Assembly (NCBI RefSeq): GCF_040530035.1
Contig: NZ_JBEWCD010000001.1
Location: 62,001 to 126,000, forward strand
Direction of reading: 5' to 3'
DNA: 64,000 nucleotides
Source: Roseibium sp. HPY-6
Lineage (GTDB): Bacteria; Pseudomonadota; Alphaproteobacteria; Rhizobiales; Stappiaceae
The position numbers were made by a program, and so were the translations under genes. The notes beneath the pieces are model-generated. The model made no database searches and was not told the origin of the DNA. It saw nothing but the letters and a program-made list of their open reading frames with translations. This document shows positions 17,620-25,684 of this stretch, in pieces; within the stretch, counting starts at the first letter, position 1; each line of letters opens with the position of its first letter.

Positions 17620-18201
17620 TTTCGAATTCTGGCGTTCTCATTGTTTCTTTGTCTGTCAGCGGTTAGCGCGAATTCAGCGGTAATCACATACGAATACGTC
17701 GGTCGCACTATGGTCGAGGTTGATCGTTTTGGCAGACTAGATCCAACTTCTACGTTTCAGGCGCAAGGTGGCATTCTCAAACTTGATGAAGCTGCCCTGC
17801 CAAACGGTACTCTGGTCAACACCACCGTTGATTTTACGTTCATTGGGGGCGATACCACTACGGTTTATCCTGGGCTTGTACAGTACACGGTGCTGCCTCG
17901 CTACCCGGAACTCTTCGGGCGCATTCGGATACAAACAAACAAAAACATGGATATCGTACGCTGGTCCCTCGTTTATTCTGGAGATCCTGGAGTCGCGACA
18001 ATCAGCTTCGATCGAGACTTTGTTTCCCCCTACGGAAGGACCACCTACGTAGCTCATCGGGGATATTGGCTTAGAGACGGCGAAATGGGGCCTATCTCAG
18101 CGATAGTTCCGTTACCGGCCGCGCTTCCAATGCTGGCCTGCGGTCTACTCGCGCTTGGCTTCATGAGTAGACGCTTAAAAATCACGCAGCCTGCAACGTG
18201 A
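17617..18201 (+). CDS. VPLPA-CTERM sorting domain protein (prophage-embedded)
   Basis: A 194-residue exported protein. It has a signal peptide (MFRILAFSLFLCLSAVSANSA), a beta-rich domain, and a C-terminal signal IVPLPAALPMLACGLLALGF followed by MSRRLK. That is the VPLPA class of exosortase-type sorting tails. It differs from the host copy at 8073 apart from the tail. It reads against the surrounding minus-strand phage genes, and its 3' end overlaps the gene at 18182 by 20 bp. This is typical of a cargo gene acquired by a prophage. Confidence 0.8.
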   Translation: MFRILAFSLFLCLSAVSANSAVITYEYVGRTMVEVDRFGRLDPTSTFQAQGGILKLDEAALPNGTLVNTTVDFTFIGGDTTTVYPGLVQYTVLPRYPELFGRIRIQTNKNMDIVRWSLVYSGDPGVATISFDRDFVSPYGRTTYVAHRGYWLRDGEMGPISAIVPLPAALPMLACGLLALGFMSRRLKITQPAT

Positions 18202-18454
18202 TCGAATTAACCGTAAATGTATGGCTGTAATAGGCCCTGGTCTGCACTCTGATCCACATTGTGGTTCCAGAGGAAGTCGCGGTGAATACCATATCGCCGG
18301 TCGTGTTGTCTCCAATACGGTCGGCTGCATCAACTCCACCAAGATCAGTTCCCCCTGCTGTAAAACCAGCCCAAGTTTCCAGCCGAGACGACGGTGAACC
18401 AGACGGATCTTCGTTCGTCACATTGATTGTGACGATGTAGTTGGCGGCATCCAC
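18182..18454 (-). CDS. Hypothetical beta-rich prophage protein
   Basis: About 90 residues from GTG at 18454, rich in Thr, Ser and Val (VTINVTNEDPSG, TTMWIRVQTRAYYSHTFTVN). It resembles a C-terminal beta domain of a tail fibre or baseplate protein. No clear ribosome binding site is seen, so it could be a fragment of a larger gene. It overlaps the VPLPA-CTERM gene tail to tail. Confidence 0.45.
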   Translation of the reverse strand: MDAANYIVTINVTNEDPSGSPSSRLETWAGFTAGGTDLGGVDAADRIGDNTTGDMVFTATSSGTTMWIRVQTRAYYSHTFTVNSITLQAA

Positions 18455-18569
18455 AACGGTGATCTCTGGAGAACGGGCCCCTCCCCCTCGTCAGACGCAG
18501 GGAATTTTGACTTGCCCAAACGGCGCGAAAAACGATAAGAACATTGCAGGAACAAATGTAGGCACGGGT

Positions 18570-18797
18570 ATGTCACGACGTAGCGATCGCGGCACCGTCA
18601 AACTCGAACCAGCCCTCGAAAAACTTGGCACCGGTCGCGCCGGAGCAGTCCAGGTGATGCGCGAGGTAAAGATCGGCTCGCCGGTGTATCGGGAAGCCAG
18701 TAACGTCGCGGACGCGATCGACGATCTGACCGAGCGCTTGACCAGCGATAGGACGCATTTTCACGCGAAGCCCGCGTCGACGGCGCCGAAGGAGTGA
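18570..18797 (+). CDS. Hypothetical small prophage protein
   Basis: A 75-residue basic protein from ATG 18570 (MSRRSDRGTVKLEPALEKLG). Its helical C-terminal half contains SNVADAIDDLTERLTSDRTHF. The ribosome binding site is weak. A strong plus-strand terminator 74 bp downstream supports real transcription in this direction. The family is unknown. Confidence 0.5.
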   Translation: MSRRSDRGTVKLEPALEKLGTGRAGAVQVMREVKIGSPVYREASNVADAIDDLTERLTSDRTHFHAKPASTAPKE

Positions 18798-18870
18798 GGC
18801 CGCACGCGGTGGATAGACTGTTAACGCCTCTACCGTTACGCTTTTTCTGCGATCACCGTGATCGCGAAGC

Positions 18871-18920
18871 AACCTCGCAAGTGATCCTCCGTACTCCCAT
18901 ATCACTTGCGAGGTTTCTTT
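18871..18920 (+). terminator. Strong hairpin terminator
   Basis: A 15-bp perfect inverted repeat (18871-18885 with 18901-18915) has a 15-nt loop followed by TCTTTCT. It closes the plus-strand gene ending at 18797. It could also stop minus-strand transcripts from the 18959 gene, though no T-tract follows on that strand. Confidence 0.7.
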
Positions 18921-18958
18921 CTAACCACATGCGCACCGCGATCGGCATCAATGCGCTA

Positions 18959-21703
18959 TCAACCGATCTTCGTAACAAGCGCCTTTGAACACTGGGGATC
19001 GCCATAGACCGAACTGCCCGTAGACTCATCGAGGAAGAGATACAGGTACAGGTCACCCGTCAAAGCACCGGGCGGCACCGTGAAATCATGGGTGAGCCGA
19101 GCTGTGTGCCGGTCCTCATAACTGGCAGGAGGCGGGATCGCGCCGCTGCCATACTCAGTGCCGTTCAGTGTTTCGCCGAGCTTCCAAGTAAGGTCGCGGC
19201 GAAAGGCCTGATTAACAGACGGCCCGAAGCTCATGGGGAAGTCTGCAACAAGCCGGTAGTCCCCGGGGACAAGCTGCTTGTCAGCGCACAGGTTGATTGC
19301 GATCCACGGCCTCTGTCCCGTCTTGTCACACGCAATGCTGCCGTAAGTGGTTTCCACGCCGAGCGGCGCTTCGCCTTCCTCCAGGACTTCCTGAAACTGT
19401 TCAAGCCTGCGATGATCGAACACCCCGCCACCAACCGTAATACTGTCAAAAGCAAGCGGGTAGCGGCGCGGGAAGCCTGACTGAAAATCACTGTCAAAGT
19501 AGACATCAGCGGGCAGAGGTGCGGGCGCTGGAATGAGCACCTGATTGGTGCGCATTGAAACAACGGAAACTGGATCTGTAATCAGACAATCAACCAGAGA
19601 CCCGTTGTCTACGGCTAGGGGTATGTACCATTCGCCGGTCTCGTCAGTGAGCAATTCCGATGAGTTCCGATACCATTGCCGCGTGAAATTCGGGTACGGG
19701 AAGGCGTTCCAAAGGCCCTCGCCAGCAAAAAGCACGGCATTGTCGTCGGGCATCTCAGCACCGACTTCAACGAACTGAGAGCCGAGGTAGGCAGGAAACT
19801 CCCGGCAGACAATTGCAGGCGGCACGAAATTGACCGGCGTGGCTCCTGAGTCGGTGCCTGTCGTAGTGACGCGGTTACGATATTCAACCGTTTCGCTCTG
19901 TTGTTCCGACGATCTGAAATTAAAGCTCCAATCGCCTTCGCCAGCACTGTTGACCGCCTTGATCTGGCAGAACAGCTGGACGCCTTTCGGAGGAACTGCG
20001 ACCGTGCCGATATCCGACTGACCGGCAATCTCATGCCACTGGTATCCATCACGGCTATAGCGCACCCGGTATTCCGTGATCGGAAGCGAGCTGTACGTAA
20101 CGCCCAAGGCCGCGAGCGACACATCCCATGAGATTGACCCGTCGCCGCCAAAGAAGAAATCTGGCGGAGACACCGTTCCATGGATGGGGTCAATAATTTC
20201 AGGCGGGCCGGTCCACGGCACGTGTCCGTAGGTCGCAGGCCAGTTGGCATCAACGATGTATTTCGAGGCGTCGAACCGCTCCGCGCCGATATCGATGAAC
20301 CACTGCCGGAAGTCCACGCCGATCCTGTACATCGTCCGGTAGCGGTCTTTGAAACCAGGTGCCGATGCCCGCGGATTGGTCTGGTCGTTCGGTCCGTTCA
20401 AAAAGTGCTGAAGGCCGGTTAAACCGCCAGGACCAGGCCCCAACATAAGATCCGGTTCAAGCTCCACCGTGCGCACTGCGCCGGATATGTCGAAATACCG
20501 AGGTTGGGAAGCACCGCGACTTTTCTCAGACCAATGCGGCTTGCCGATATGGGAATTGTGGAAGGTGACACGGTTCCGAAACAGCTGACCTTTAGGAGCG
20601 GGAAAATCGACCGCCATGCCACGGTCTTCAATCCTGATCCAGTCGGGATGATCCTGCATATTCGACTTGATGGTCTGGCAGGCCGCCGCCATTTCATCGT
20701 CATTCATAACCCACGCCACATGGCGGAGGATGTTGTGATAGCCATGCCATTGACCAGCGCCAGCGGCATAAAGCATGCCTTTCTGGAACGTCGCAAGGAC
20801 ATCGAGAGCGATTGGTATGAGGCGATAAATGATCTGCCGCTTCTGTTCGTCGGTAAAGGCGCTGGAATGGAGCGCATAAAGAGCCGCTGACCGTGCTAGG
20901 CCATAGGTTCCGACATATCCATCGTCAGAGGCCGGATCGTTCACCATGCGGCGCTGCTTTTCCCCGCCAACGCCAAGATAGCCCGGGACAATGCTATCTA
21001 GATAGGTGATCAGTGTCGCGTAACTCACCGAGCCATCGACCGGCTGCGGTTCGTTGCGGAGCGGGCTCAGCGTTAGCGAAGAGATGTTGCGCAGTGTTTG
21101 ATCCGGATTGCAGATCCCAGGGCAGATGAAACCTGCGGGCGGGACTTCTGCAAGGACGGTGAAAGGGATTATGTCTTCGGTTGTGTTCCACGTTGGCAGG
21201 TCGCCAAGAGTGTAGCCTTGCAGGCGTTTCTGCTTGGCAATGACGTTGTTTGTTCCCGCCAGGATGCTAAGCGGACCTGAAACCGCCATGTCGTCATTCT
21301 GCGCGTGGTCATAGGTCAGAGCTGTCGCGGTCTTCCAGTCTGCAAGAACATCGCCATACGCCTCGTCAAAGCCCTGCGAACCTGCATCAGAAAGGAACGG
21401 ATTGAGCATCGCACCATGCGCCCAGAAGCCAGCTTCGATAGCCGATGGCGTTGAGAAGGCCGTAAAGTTGAAATTCTGAGAGGCAACAACAGCGGGGCGG
21501 CCCAAGGCATCAACGACCACGGGCATGGACTGGTCAAACGACAGTGTTTCGCCGCGAGCCAACATCGAAGTCTGCATAAGAGTTTCTGCAAGACCGCCGC
21601 CGGTAACAGGATTAGAGCCACCAAACCCACCGAAAAACCCGCGACCTGATCGTGCCAGCTGGATCGAAAGGTTGTTTACGAGATCCCGCTCAAGCCTACT
21701 CAT
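18959..21703 (-). CDS. Large phage tail-associated protein with fibronectin III-like region
   Basis: About 914 residues from ATG 21703, which has GGAG upstream and overlaps the previous stop by ATGA. The N-terminal half is soluble and aromatic. A fibronectin-III-like segment lies near residues 510-610 (ITEYRVRYSRDGYQWHEIAG, ending SAGEGDWSF). The C-terminal part looks like a carbohydrate-binding beta domain. It lies beyond the tail fibre genes and probably forms an appendage or host-recognition protein. No catalytic motif is recognised. Confidence 0.65.
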   Translation of the reverse strand: MSRLERDLVNNLSIQLARSGRGFFGGFGGSNPVTGGGLAETLMQTSMLARGETLSFDQSMPVVVDALGRPAVVASQNFNFTAFSTPSAIEAGFWAHGAMLNPFLSDAGSQGFDEAYGDVLADWKTATALTYDHAQNDDMAVSGPLSILAGTNNVIAKQKRLQGYTLGDLPTWNTTEDIIPFTVLAEVPPAGFICPGICNPDQTLRNISSLTLSPLRNEPQPVDGSVSYATLITYLDSIVPGYLGVGGEKQRRMVNDPASDDGYVGTYGLARSAALYALHSSAFTDEQKRQIIYRLIPIALDVLATFQKGMLYAAGAGQWHGYHNILRHVAWVMNDDEMAAACQTIKSNMQDHPDWIRIEDRGMAVDFPAPKGQLFRNRVTFHNSHIGKPHWSEKSRGASQPRYFDISGAVRTVELEPDLMLGPGPGGLTGLQHFLNGPNDQTNPRASAPGFKDRYRTMYRIGVDFRQWFIDIGAERFDASKYIVDANWPATYGHVPWTGPPEIIDPIHGTVSPPDFFFGGDGSISWDVSLAALGVTYSSLPITEYRVRYSRDGYQWHEIAGQSDIGTVAVPPKGVQLFCQIKAVNSAGEGDWSFNFRSSEQQSETVEYRNRVTTTGTDSGATPVNFVPPAIVCREFPAYLGSQFVEVGAEMPDDNAVLFAGEGLWNAFPYPNFTRQWYRNSSELLTDETGEWYIPLAVDNGSLVDCLITDPVSVVSMRTNQVLIPAPAPLPADVYFDSDFQSGFPRRYPLAFDSITVGGGVFDHRRLEQFQEVLEEGEAPLGVETTYGSIACDKTGQRPWIAINLCADKQLVPGDYRLVADFPMSFGPSVNQAFRRDLTWKLGETLNGTEYGSGAIPPPASYEDRHTARLTHDFTVPPGALTGDLYLYLFLDESTGSSVYGDPQCSKALVTKIG

Positions 21704-21960
21704 GTGTCGCTCCAAACGGTGACCTGACCTTCAAGCGGGTTTTCAATGCGGAGACGAAGCCACGGCAACTGAGTGAGTTTGACGATCGGGTCCTCGTAGA
21801 ACTGGACGGTCCGAACGACCTCCCAAGGTGCTGTCGCGTCTGCACGTGCTTCAATGTGAAGGGTGCTGCGATCGGCGGCTGAAAACTGAATTGTCACATC
21901 ACCAGCTGGTTGCCATTCGCCACTTTCAAAGGTTGAAGCAGTTGTATTGATCCGTTCCAT
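21700..21960 (-). CDS. Hypothetical small tail-region protein
   Basis: 86 residues from ATG 21960 with AAGGAAAG upstream; the longer frame to 22011 lacks such a signal. The sequence is beta-rich (GDVTIQFSAADRSTLHIEAR, VKLTQLPWLRLRIEN). It overlaps the start of the 914-residue gene by ATGA, which suggests translational coupling and a joint structural role. Confidence 0.65.
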   Translation of the reverse strand: MERINTTASTFESGEWQPAGDVTIQFSAADRSTLHIEARADATAPWEVVRTVQFYEDPIVKLTQLPWLRLRIENPLEGQVTVWSDT

Positions 21961-22106
21961 TCGTCTTTCCTTCGCTTGCAAATCGACCGGGAAATCTCGG
22001 CATCTGTGCACTGGCGAAGCATGAGGCTGGTCAGAGGGCGTCCCAAGGAAAAACGGGAAAGGAGACCGGCTCTGCTTGCCGGTTTCAATAAGCCTTAAAC
22101 GGCTGT

Positions 22107-22388
22107 TTAAGCGGCCTTTGAGAGACGCTCACTTGTAATCGCGTAGTAGGCTTCCTCGCGCTCGCATCCGATAAAGCGCCGCCCGGCTCGCAGGGCTACA
22201 ACACCGATCGTTCCAGACCCAGCAAAGGGATCTAGGATCGTCCCGGCTGGGTAGACTTGGACAAGTGTCTCCATGAGTGGCAGGGACTTCCTTATTGCGC
22301 GTAACATTGGAATGTCAGCTGCAGCAACTACTTTGAAAACACAACCAATAGTGTTTAACTTCGGGAGTTGCATTGATTTAGCAACCAA
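22107..22388 (-). pseudogene. DNA methyltransferase C-terminal remnant
   Basis: The last 60 residues match the C-terminal part of N4/N6-type DNA methyltransferases. PLMETLVQVYPAGTILDPFAG contains the SAM-binding motif DPFAGSGT, followed by RRFIGCEREEAYYAI. The catalytic DPPY block that should come earlier is missing, and the preceding residues are unrelated. This is a truncated relic, not an active enzyme. Confidence 0.7.
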
Positions 22389-22408
22389 CTCATAGTTTGG
22401 AGGAAAAA

Positions 22409-22765
22409 ATGAAACCTAGTGCATTTTTCTCAAGTGTTTTGATGCTGTTTATTTCCAGTCCGGCATTTGCACAGAGTATTGAAGTATGGTCTAAAGAAAC
22501 TAGTGGTGCTCAAGTAATCAAACGGTTCTGGGGTAGCAACTCGAATATGGAGCTACCGTTTCTGGCAACCGATGGGTATTGCTTTCTTACGGGAGTGCAG
22601 GGGCCGCTAAACAGTAAATCTGACAGCACAGGTTTTATTGTGAATAGCAGCGGCCAGTGGCAACTGGTCAACGACGGTGGAGCGTCTTGGGGTTACTGCG
22701 TTAAAACCAAATCTAGAGCGTACGAAGATGACTCTACCGACACGAGCACCGGCACAAGCCAATAG
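22409..22765 (+). CDS. Exported small protein, unknown function
   Basis: 118 residues from ATG 22409 with GGAGG 6 nt upstream. A signal peptide (FFSSVLMLFISSPAFAQ) precedes a mature domain with two Cys (DGYCFLTGVQG and WGYCVKTKSR) around an aromatic SGQWQLVNDGG segment. This looks like a small disulfide-bonded beta domain of the kind seen in adhesin or fibre tips. It reads against the phage genes and is probably cargo. Confidence 0.65.
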   Translation: MKPSAFFSSVLMLFISSPAFAQSIEVWSKETSGAQVIKRFWGSNSNMELPFLATDGYCFLTGVQGPLNSKSDSTGFIVNSSGQWQLVNDGGASWGYCVKTKSRAYEDDSTDTSTGTSQ

Positions 22766-22899
22766 GCTTAGCGACAATACAAATCTAAAGGCTGCGATGA
22801 GAATAAGTCGTGTCTAGCTAGCCGCTCGGCGCGACATTAAGGGCGTGGTGGCGATACATGGCTACTGGGCGGGCGTTTGGTTTGGCGATCAGGCCCGCC

Positions 22900-22921
22900 G
22901 TCCGGATCAATTGATCCGGAC
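22900..22921. promoter_or_regulatory. 22-bp perfect palindrome, possible operator
   Basis: GTCCGGATCAATTGATCCGGAC reads the same on both strands. It lies 44 bp before the start of the gene at 22965, in a position suited to a dimeric regulator. The binding protein is unknown. Confidence 0.5.
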
Positions 22922-22964
22922 CGTCCGTCAGGGAGACAATTCTCTCAATCTTGGGAGTTCAAAG

Positions 22965-23294
22965 ATGGCTGGTCTTGAATACATCGAAATGCTTCGAAAC
23001 GAGGCTCGAGATGCCGATATAGTGAGCGCAAACACACTTGCGAAAAATGCCTTGTCACTTGTTGAGAACGCACTGCGCTGGTTTGACGCCGATAGTAATT
23101 GCAGGCTTGCAGGTGATACAGCGACCGTGACCTGTCAGAGGCTCGCGAAAAACCTAATTGCGATGGCTCCGACAGAGGCAGAGAAAACTGTCATCGAAGA
23201 ATTCCGGGCCGAAGCCTTGCAGGCGATTGATCTCTTCAAGGCAAGCTGTGAACGGTGTGGCCCCTCAGGCATGGCAAAAGCGCTCGGCGTTTAG
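22965..23294 (+). CDS. Hypothetical soluble protein
   Basis: 109 residues from ATG 22965 with GGGAG upstream. It is mainly helical (AKNALSLVENALRWFDAD, EAEKTVIEEFRAEALQAIDLF) with Cys in CRLAG, CQRL and CERCG. Its stop lies 7 bp from the stop of the convergent fibre-associated gene. It reads against the phage operon, and a 22-bp palindrome lies upstream. No family is recognised. Confidence 0.6.
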   Translation: MAGLEYIEMLRNEARDADIVSANTLAKNALSLVENALRWFDADSNCRLAGDTATVTCQRLAKNLIAMAPTEAEKTVIEEFRAEALQAIDLFKASCERCGPSGMAKALGV

Positions 23295-23301
23295 CCAACG
23301 A

Positions 23302-23901
23302 TCAAACTTCCCAGACCATGGGCGTCAGTCCGAGCGAGACAGCGAGCGCGTCCGCGTTGCTCTGAGCGGTTTGAAGGATCGCAGTGTAGTTGACGGGATC
23401 CGGTTCGGCTTCCAGAGCTGTCTTCGTTGACCGCCTCAATCCAGCGATCGACCCGGCGATCTGCCGGAAGGCTGTGGCGTTCGACATGATCGCGTTTGAC
23501 AGATCGGTCAGGCTCTCGCCGGTCTGACTGGCTTCAGCCTGAAGCAACGCAAGCTGATCTACCGGGACCGTGTTCGGTTCCGCAAGATAAGACGTTGCGG
23601 CCGCTTCCTTTGCAAACCAGGACAGCTTTTCACCGATCGAGACATTGCCGGACACGTGGTCTTCGAACGCCTCCGCATAGGCAACAATCATCGCCTTGGC
23701 GCTTTCCAGCGTGTACTTGGCGATGGGAGAATGGACCCAAGCACCCGAACCGTTGTTCGCGGCCGGGTCATACTCGGAATCTGCGCTTGGTTTCAACGGT
23801 ACTTCAACGGTGCCTTCCGGCAAAGCCGCGATAAATTCAGCGCTCGGCTCGCTGTTCGTCTGGCGATACCCATGGTCCGGGTGAAAAAATCCTCTCTCCA
23901 T
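23302..23901 (-). CDS. Tail fibre-associated protein (DUF4376-like)
   Basis: 199 residues. The N-terminal part (MERGFFHPDHGYRQTNSEPS) is followed by a helical region with EKLSWFAKEAAATSYL, as in proteins encoded next to tail fibres that help assembly. The start overlaps the fibre gene stop by one base (TAATG). Position and shape suggest a fibre chaperone or short fibre; the exact family is not certain. Confidence 0.6.
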   Translation of the reverse strand: MERGFFHPDHGYRQTNSEPSAEFIAALPEGTVEVPLKPSADSEYDPAANNGSGAWVHSPIAKYTLESAKAMIVAYAEAFEDHVSGNVSIGEKLSWFAKEAAATSYLAEPNTVPVDQLALLQAEASQTGESLTDLSNAIMSNATAFRQIAGSIAGLRRSTKTALEAEPDPVNYTAILQTAQSNADALAVSLGLTPMVWEV

Positions 23902-25673
23902 TACCTCAACTCCGTCCAGGCCGATATGCTGATCGCGCCGCCAACCCTGTAGAAAAATCCGTCTGGGACGATCCCTGACACGCTAGTCCCGGCCGTCCCG
24001 TTGCTCGTGCCAAAAGTCCGCCAATTCACACCATCAGCGCTTGCTTCAAATGGAACACCGCCGGCAGTGCCCCAGCGTATGAACACGGAGATAGGCCTCC
24101 CGGTTGTGTTCTGATAATCCGTGTTGACGAACCTCGATCCCGTAAGATCCTGCAAGGTCTGACCGACACCCAACAGCTGACTTTGCAGCGTCGCAATGTC
24201 CGCCTCGTTTGCATTTGCCTTGGACACAACGTTTGTCAGGTCTTGGATGACATTTGCCGCCGTGATCAGGACCGGATCATCAACACCATCGGAAACCTTG
24301 ACCGCGATATAGCCGATGATCGTTTTTGGCCGTGTTTCAGATCCGGTTCGCGGCGTTCCGTTGACACCATCTGATACCGCTTCTCTGACCGGAGAGTTGC
24401 CATTTATGTCCACGACGAGACCGCCGTTAACTTGCGACGCATATTCAGCGGTGAAAATCCCGCCGCCGGCACCAGTCGCCGTTAATGAACCGACATATCT
24501 CGCATGCCAGTGACCCTGACCCTGGTCTTCCTGAAGGATACCCATTGCGCCGGCTGCGTCCGGGTTGATGGTCCCGCCGGGATCGCCAAAGCGGAAATAC
24601 CGGCCTGCAAACGGCGGGAAATTACAGGTCGTTGCGCCATCGCCGTTGCCATAGCGGAACACACGGCAGGTCGTGCCGTTTGCCGTGGCATTTGCAGAAA
24701 GCGTCACCTGGCTCGGACCGTCGACCGAAAGGATCGTCGTGCCCGCCGGGATTTCCGCCCCTTCAACATCCATTCCCGGCGCAAGGTCCTGATCGGAGCC
24801 GATGCCGGTAACCACGGCAGACCCACTCGTAATGACAACGGTCCGCTCCGGCGCATAGTGGTCAAAGAGCATGTGATAGGTCGACCGGCTGAACGTCTGG
24901 TTTTCCGTTTTGACCACGACCCAAAACGCGCTCGGTGCGGCATCACTCATCCAGAGCATGGTTGATCCGACCGGCAGTTCGGCCCCGATGGCGGAAAGAT
25001 CGGCTTTGCCTTGAATGTCCGTGTCCAGCTCTTCCAGTGCGTCCTGAACGTTTTCAGAGGTCATGCTCCCGGCCGGCGTTACAGCGATGCTGGCAGCGTT
25101 GCCCAGGACCGTGTTCGCCGCATCAATCGCGGACTGTGCGGCGTCGGCTGCGTCAGATGCGGCGGCAGTCGCAGCAGCATCCGCAAGCGCTCTGTCCGTG
25201 GCAGCATTCTGCGCGTGCCCCTCAGCTGCCCCAATCTCGGCTGCAGTCGGTCCGGTTGTCGGCTGTCCGTCCACCGCATCAAACATGACAACCGTGCCGG
25301 CACGGGTTGCTGCGTCCGGAAACGGGTTGATGAACTCACCTGTCGGAACGCGCAGAGAGTGCGACAGGTCCGTTTCCGGTATCGGCCCGATGCGCATCCA
25401 GGCACCTGCACCGACCTCGCCCGATTTCTGATAGACGCCCCGGTTTGCAGGAACCGGATCGCCCCAGACCTTTGCAACGGAACCCTCCACCCATCCGAGA
25501 TCCGCCTGAAGATCGGCGAGCGTTCGGTAGTCGTCGCCAAGCGCAGCACCAATCAGCGCGACGAGTCTGTCGATGGAAATGACGGCAAGCGACTTTTGCC
25601 CACCCGTCTCCGTGTGGCCGAGCAAGTCGGTGATGACGGAAACCGATCCGTAGCTGTCTGTCCTAACGCCCAT
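23901..25673 (-). CDS. Phage tail fibre protein with collar-like domain
   Basis: 590 residues. The N-terminal attachment part is followed by an alanine-rich helical stalk near residues 145-180. A tail-collar-like domain starts at GSTMLWMSDAAPSAFWVV and continues through FPPFAGRYFRFGDPGG and GHWHARYVGS. A beta-structured tip follows. It comes 11 bp after the gpJ-like gene, as fibre genes usually do, and should set receptor specificity. Confidence 0.8.
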   Translation of the reverse strand: MGVRTDSYGSVSVITDLLGHTETGGQKSLAVISIDRLVALIGAALGDDYRTLADLQADLGWVEGSVAKVWGDPVPANRGVYQKSGEVGAGAWMRIGPIPETDLSHSLRVPTGEFINPFPDAATRAGTVVMFDAVDGQPTTGPTAAEIGAAEGHAQNAATDRALADAAATAAASDAADAAQSAIDAANTVLGNAASIAVTPAGSMTSENVQDALEELDTDIQGKADLSAIGAELPVGSTMLWMSDAAPSAFWVVVKTENQTFSRSTYHMLFDHYAPERTVVITSGSAVVTGIGSDQDLAPGMDVEGAEIPAGTTILSVDGPSQVTLSANATANGTTCRVFRYGNGDGATTCNFPPFAGRYFRFGDPGGTINPDAAGAMGILQEDQGQGHWHARYVGSLTATGAGGGIFTAEYASQVNGGLVVDINGNSPVREAVSDGVNGTPRTGSETRPKTIIGYIAVKVSDGVDDPVLITAANVIQDLTNVVSKANANEADIATLQSQLLGVGQTLQDLTGSRFVNTDYQNTTGRPISVFIRWGTAGGVPFEASADGVNWRTFGTSNGTAGTSVSGIVPDGFFYRVGGAISISAWTELR

Positions 25674-25684
25674 GAAGGCACTCC

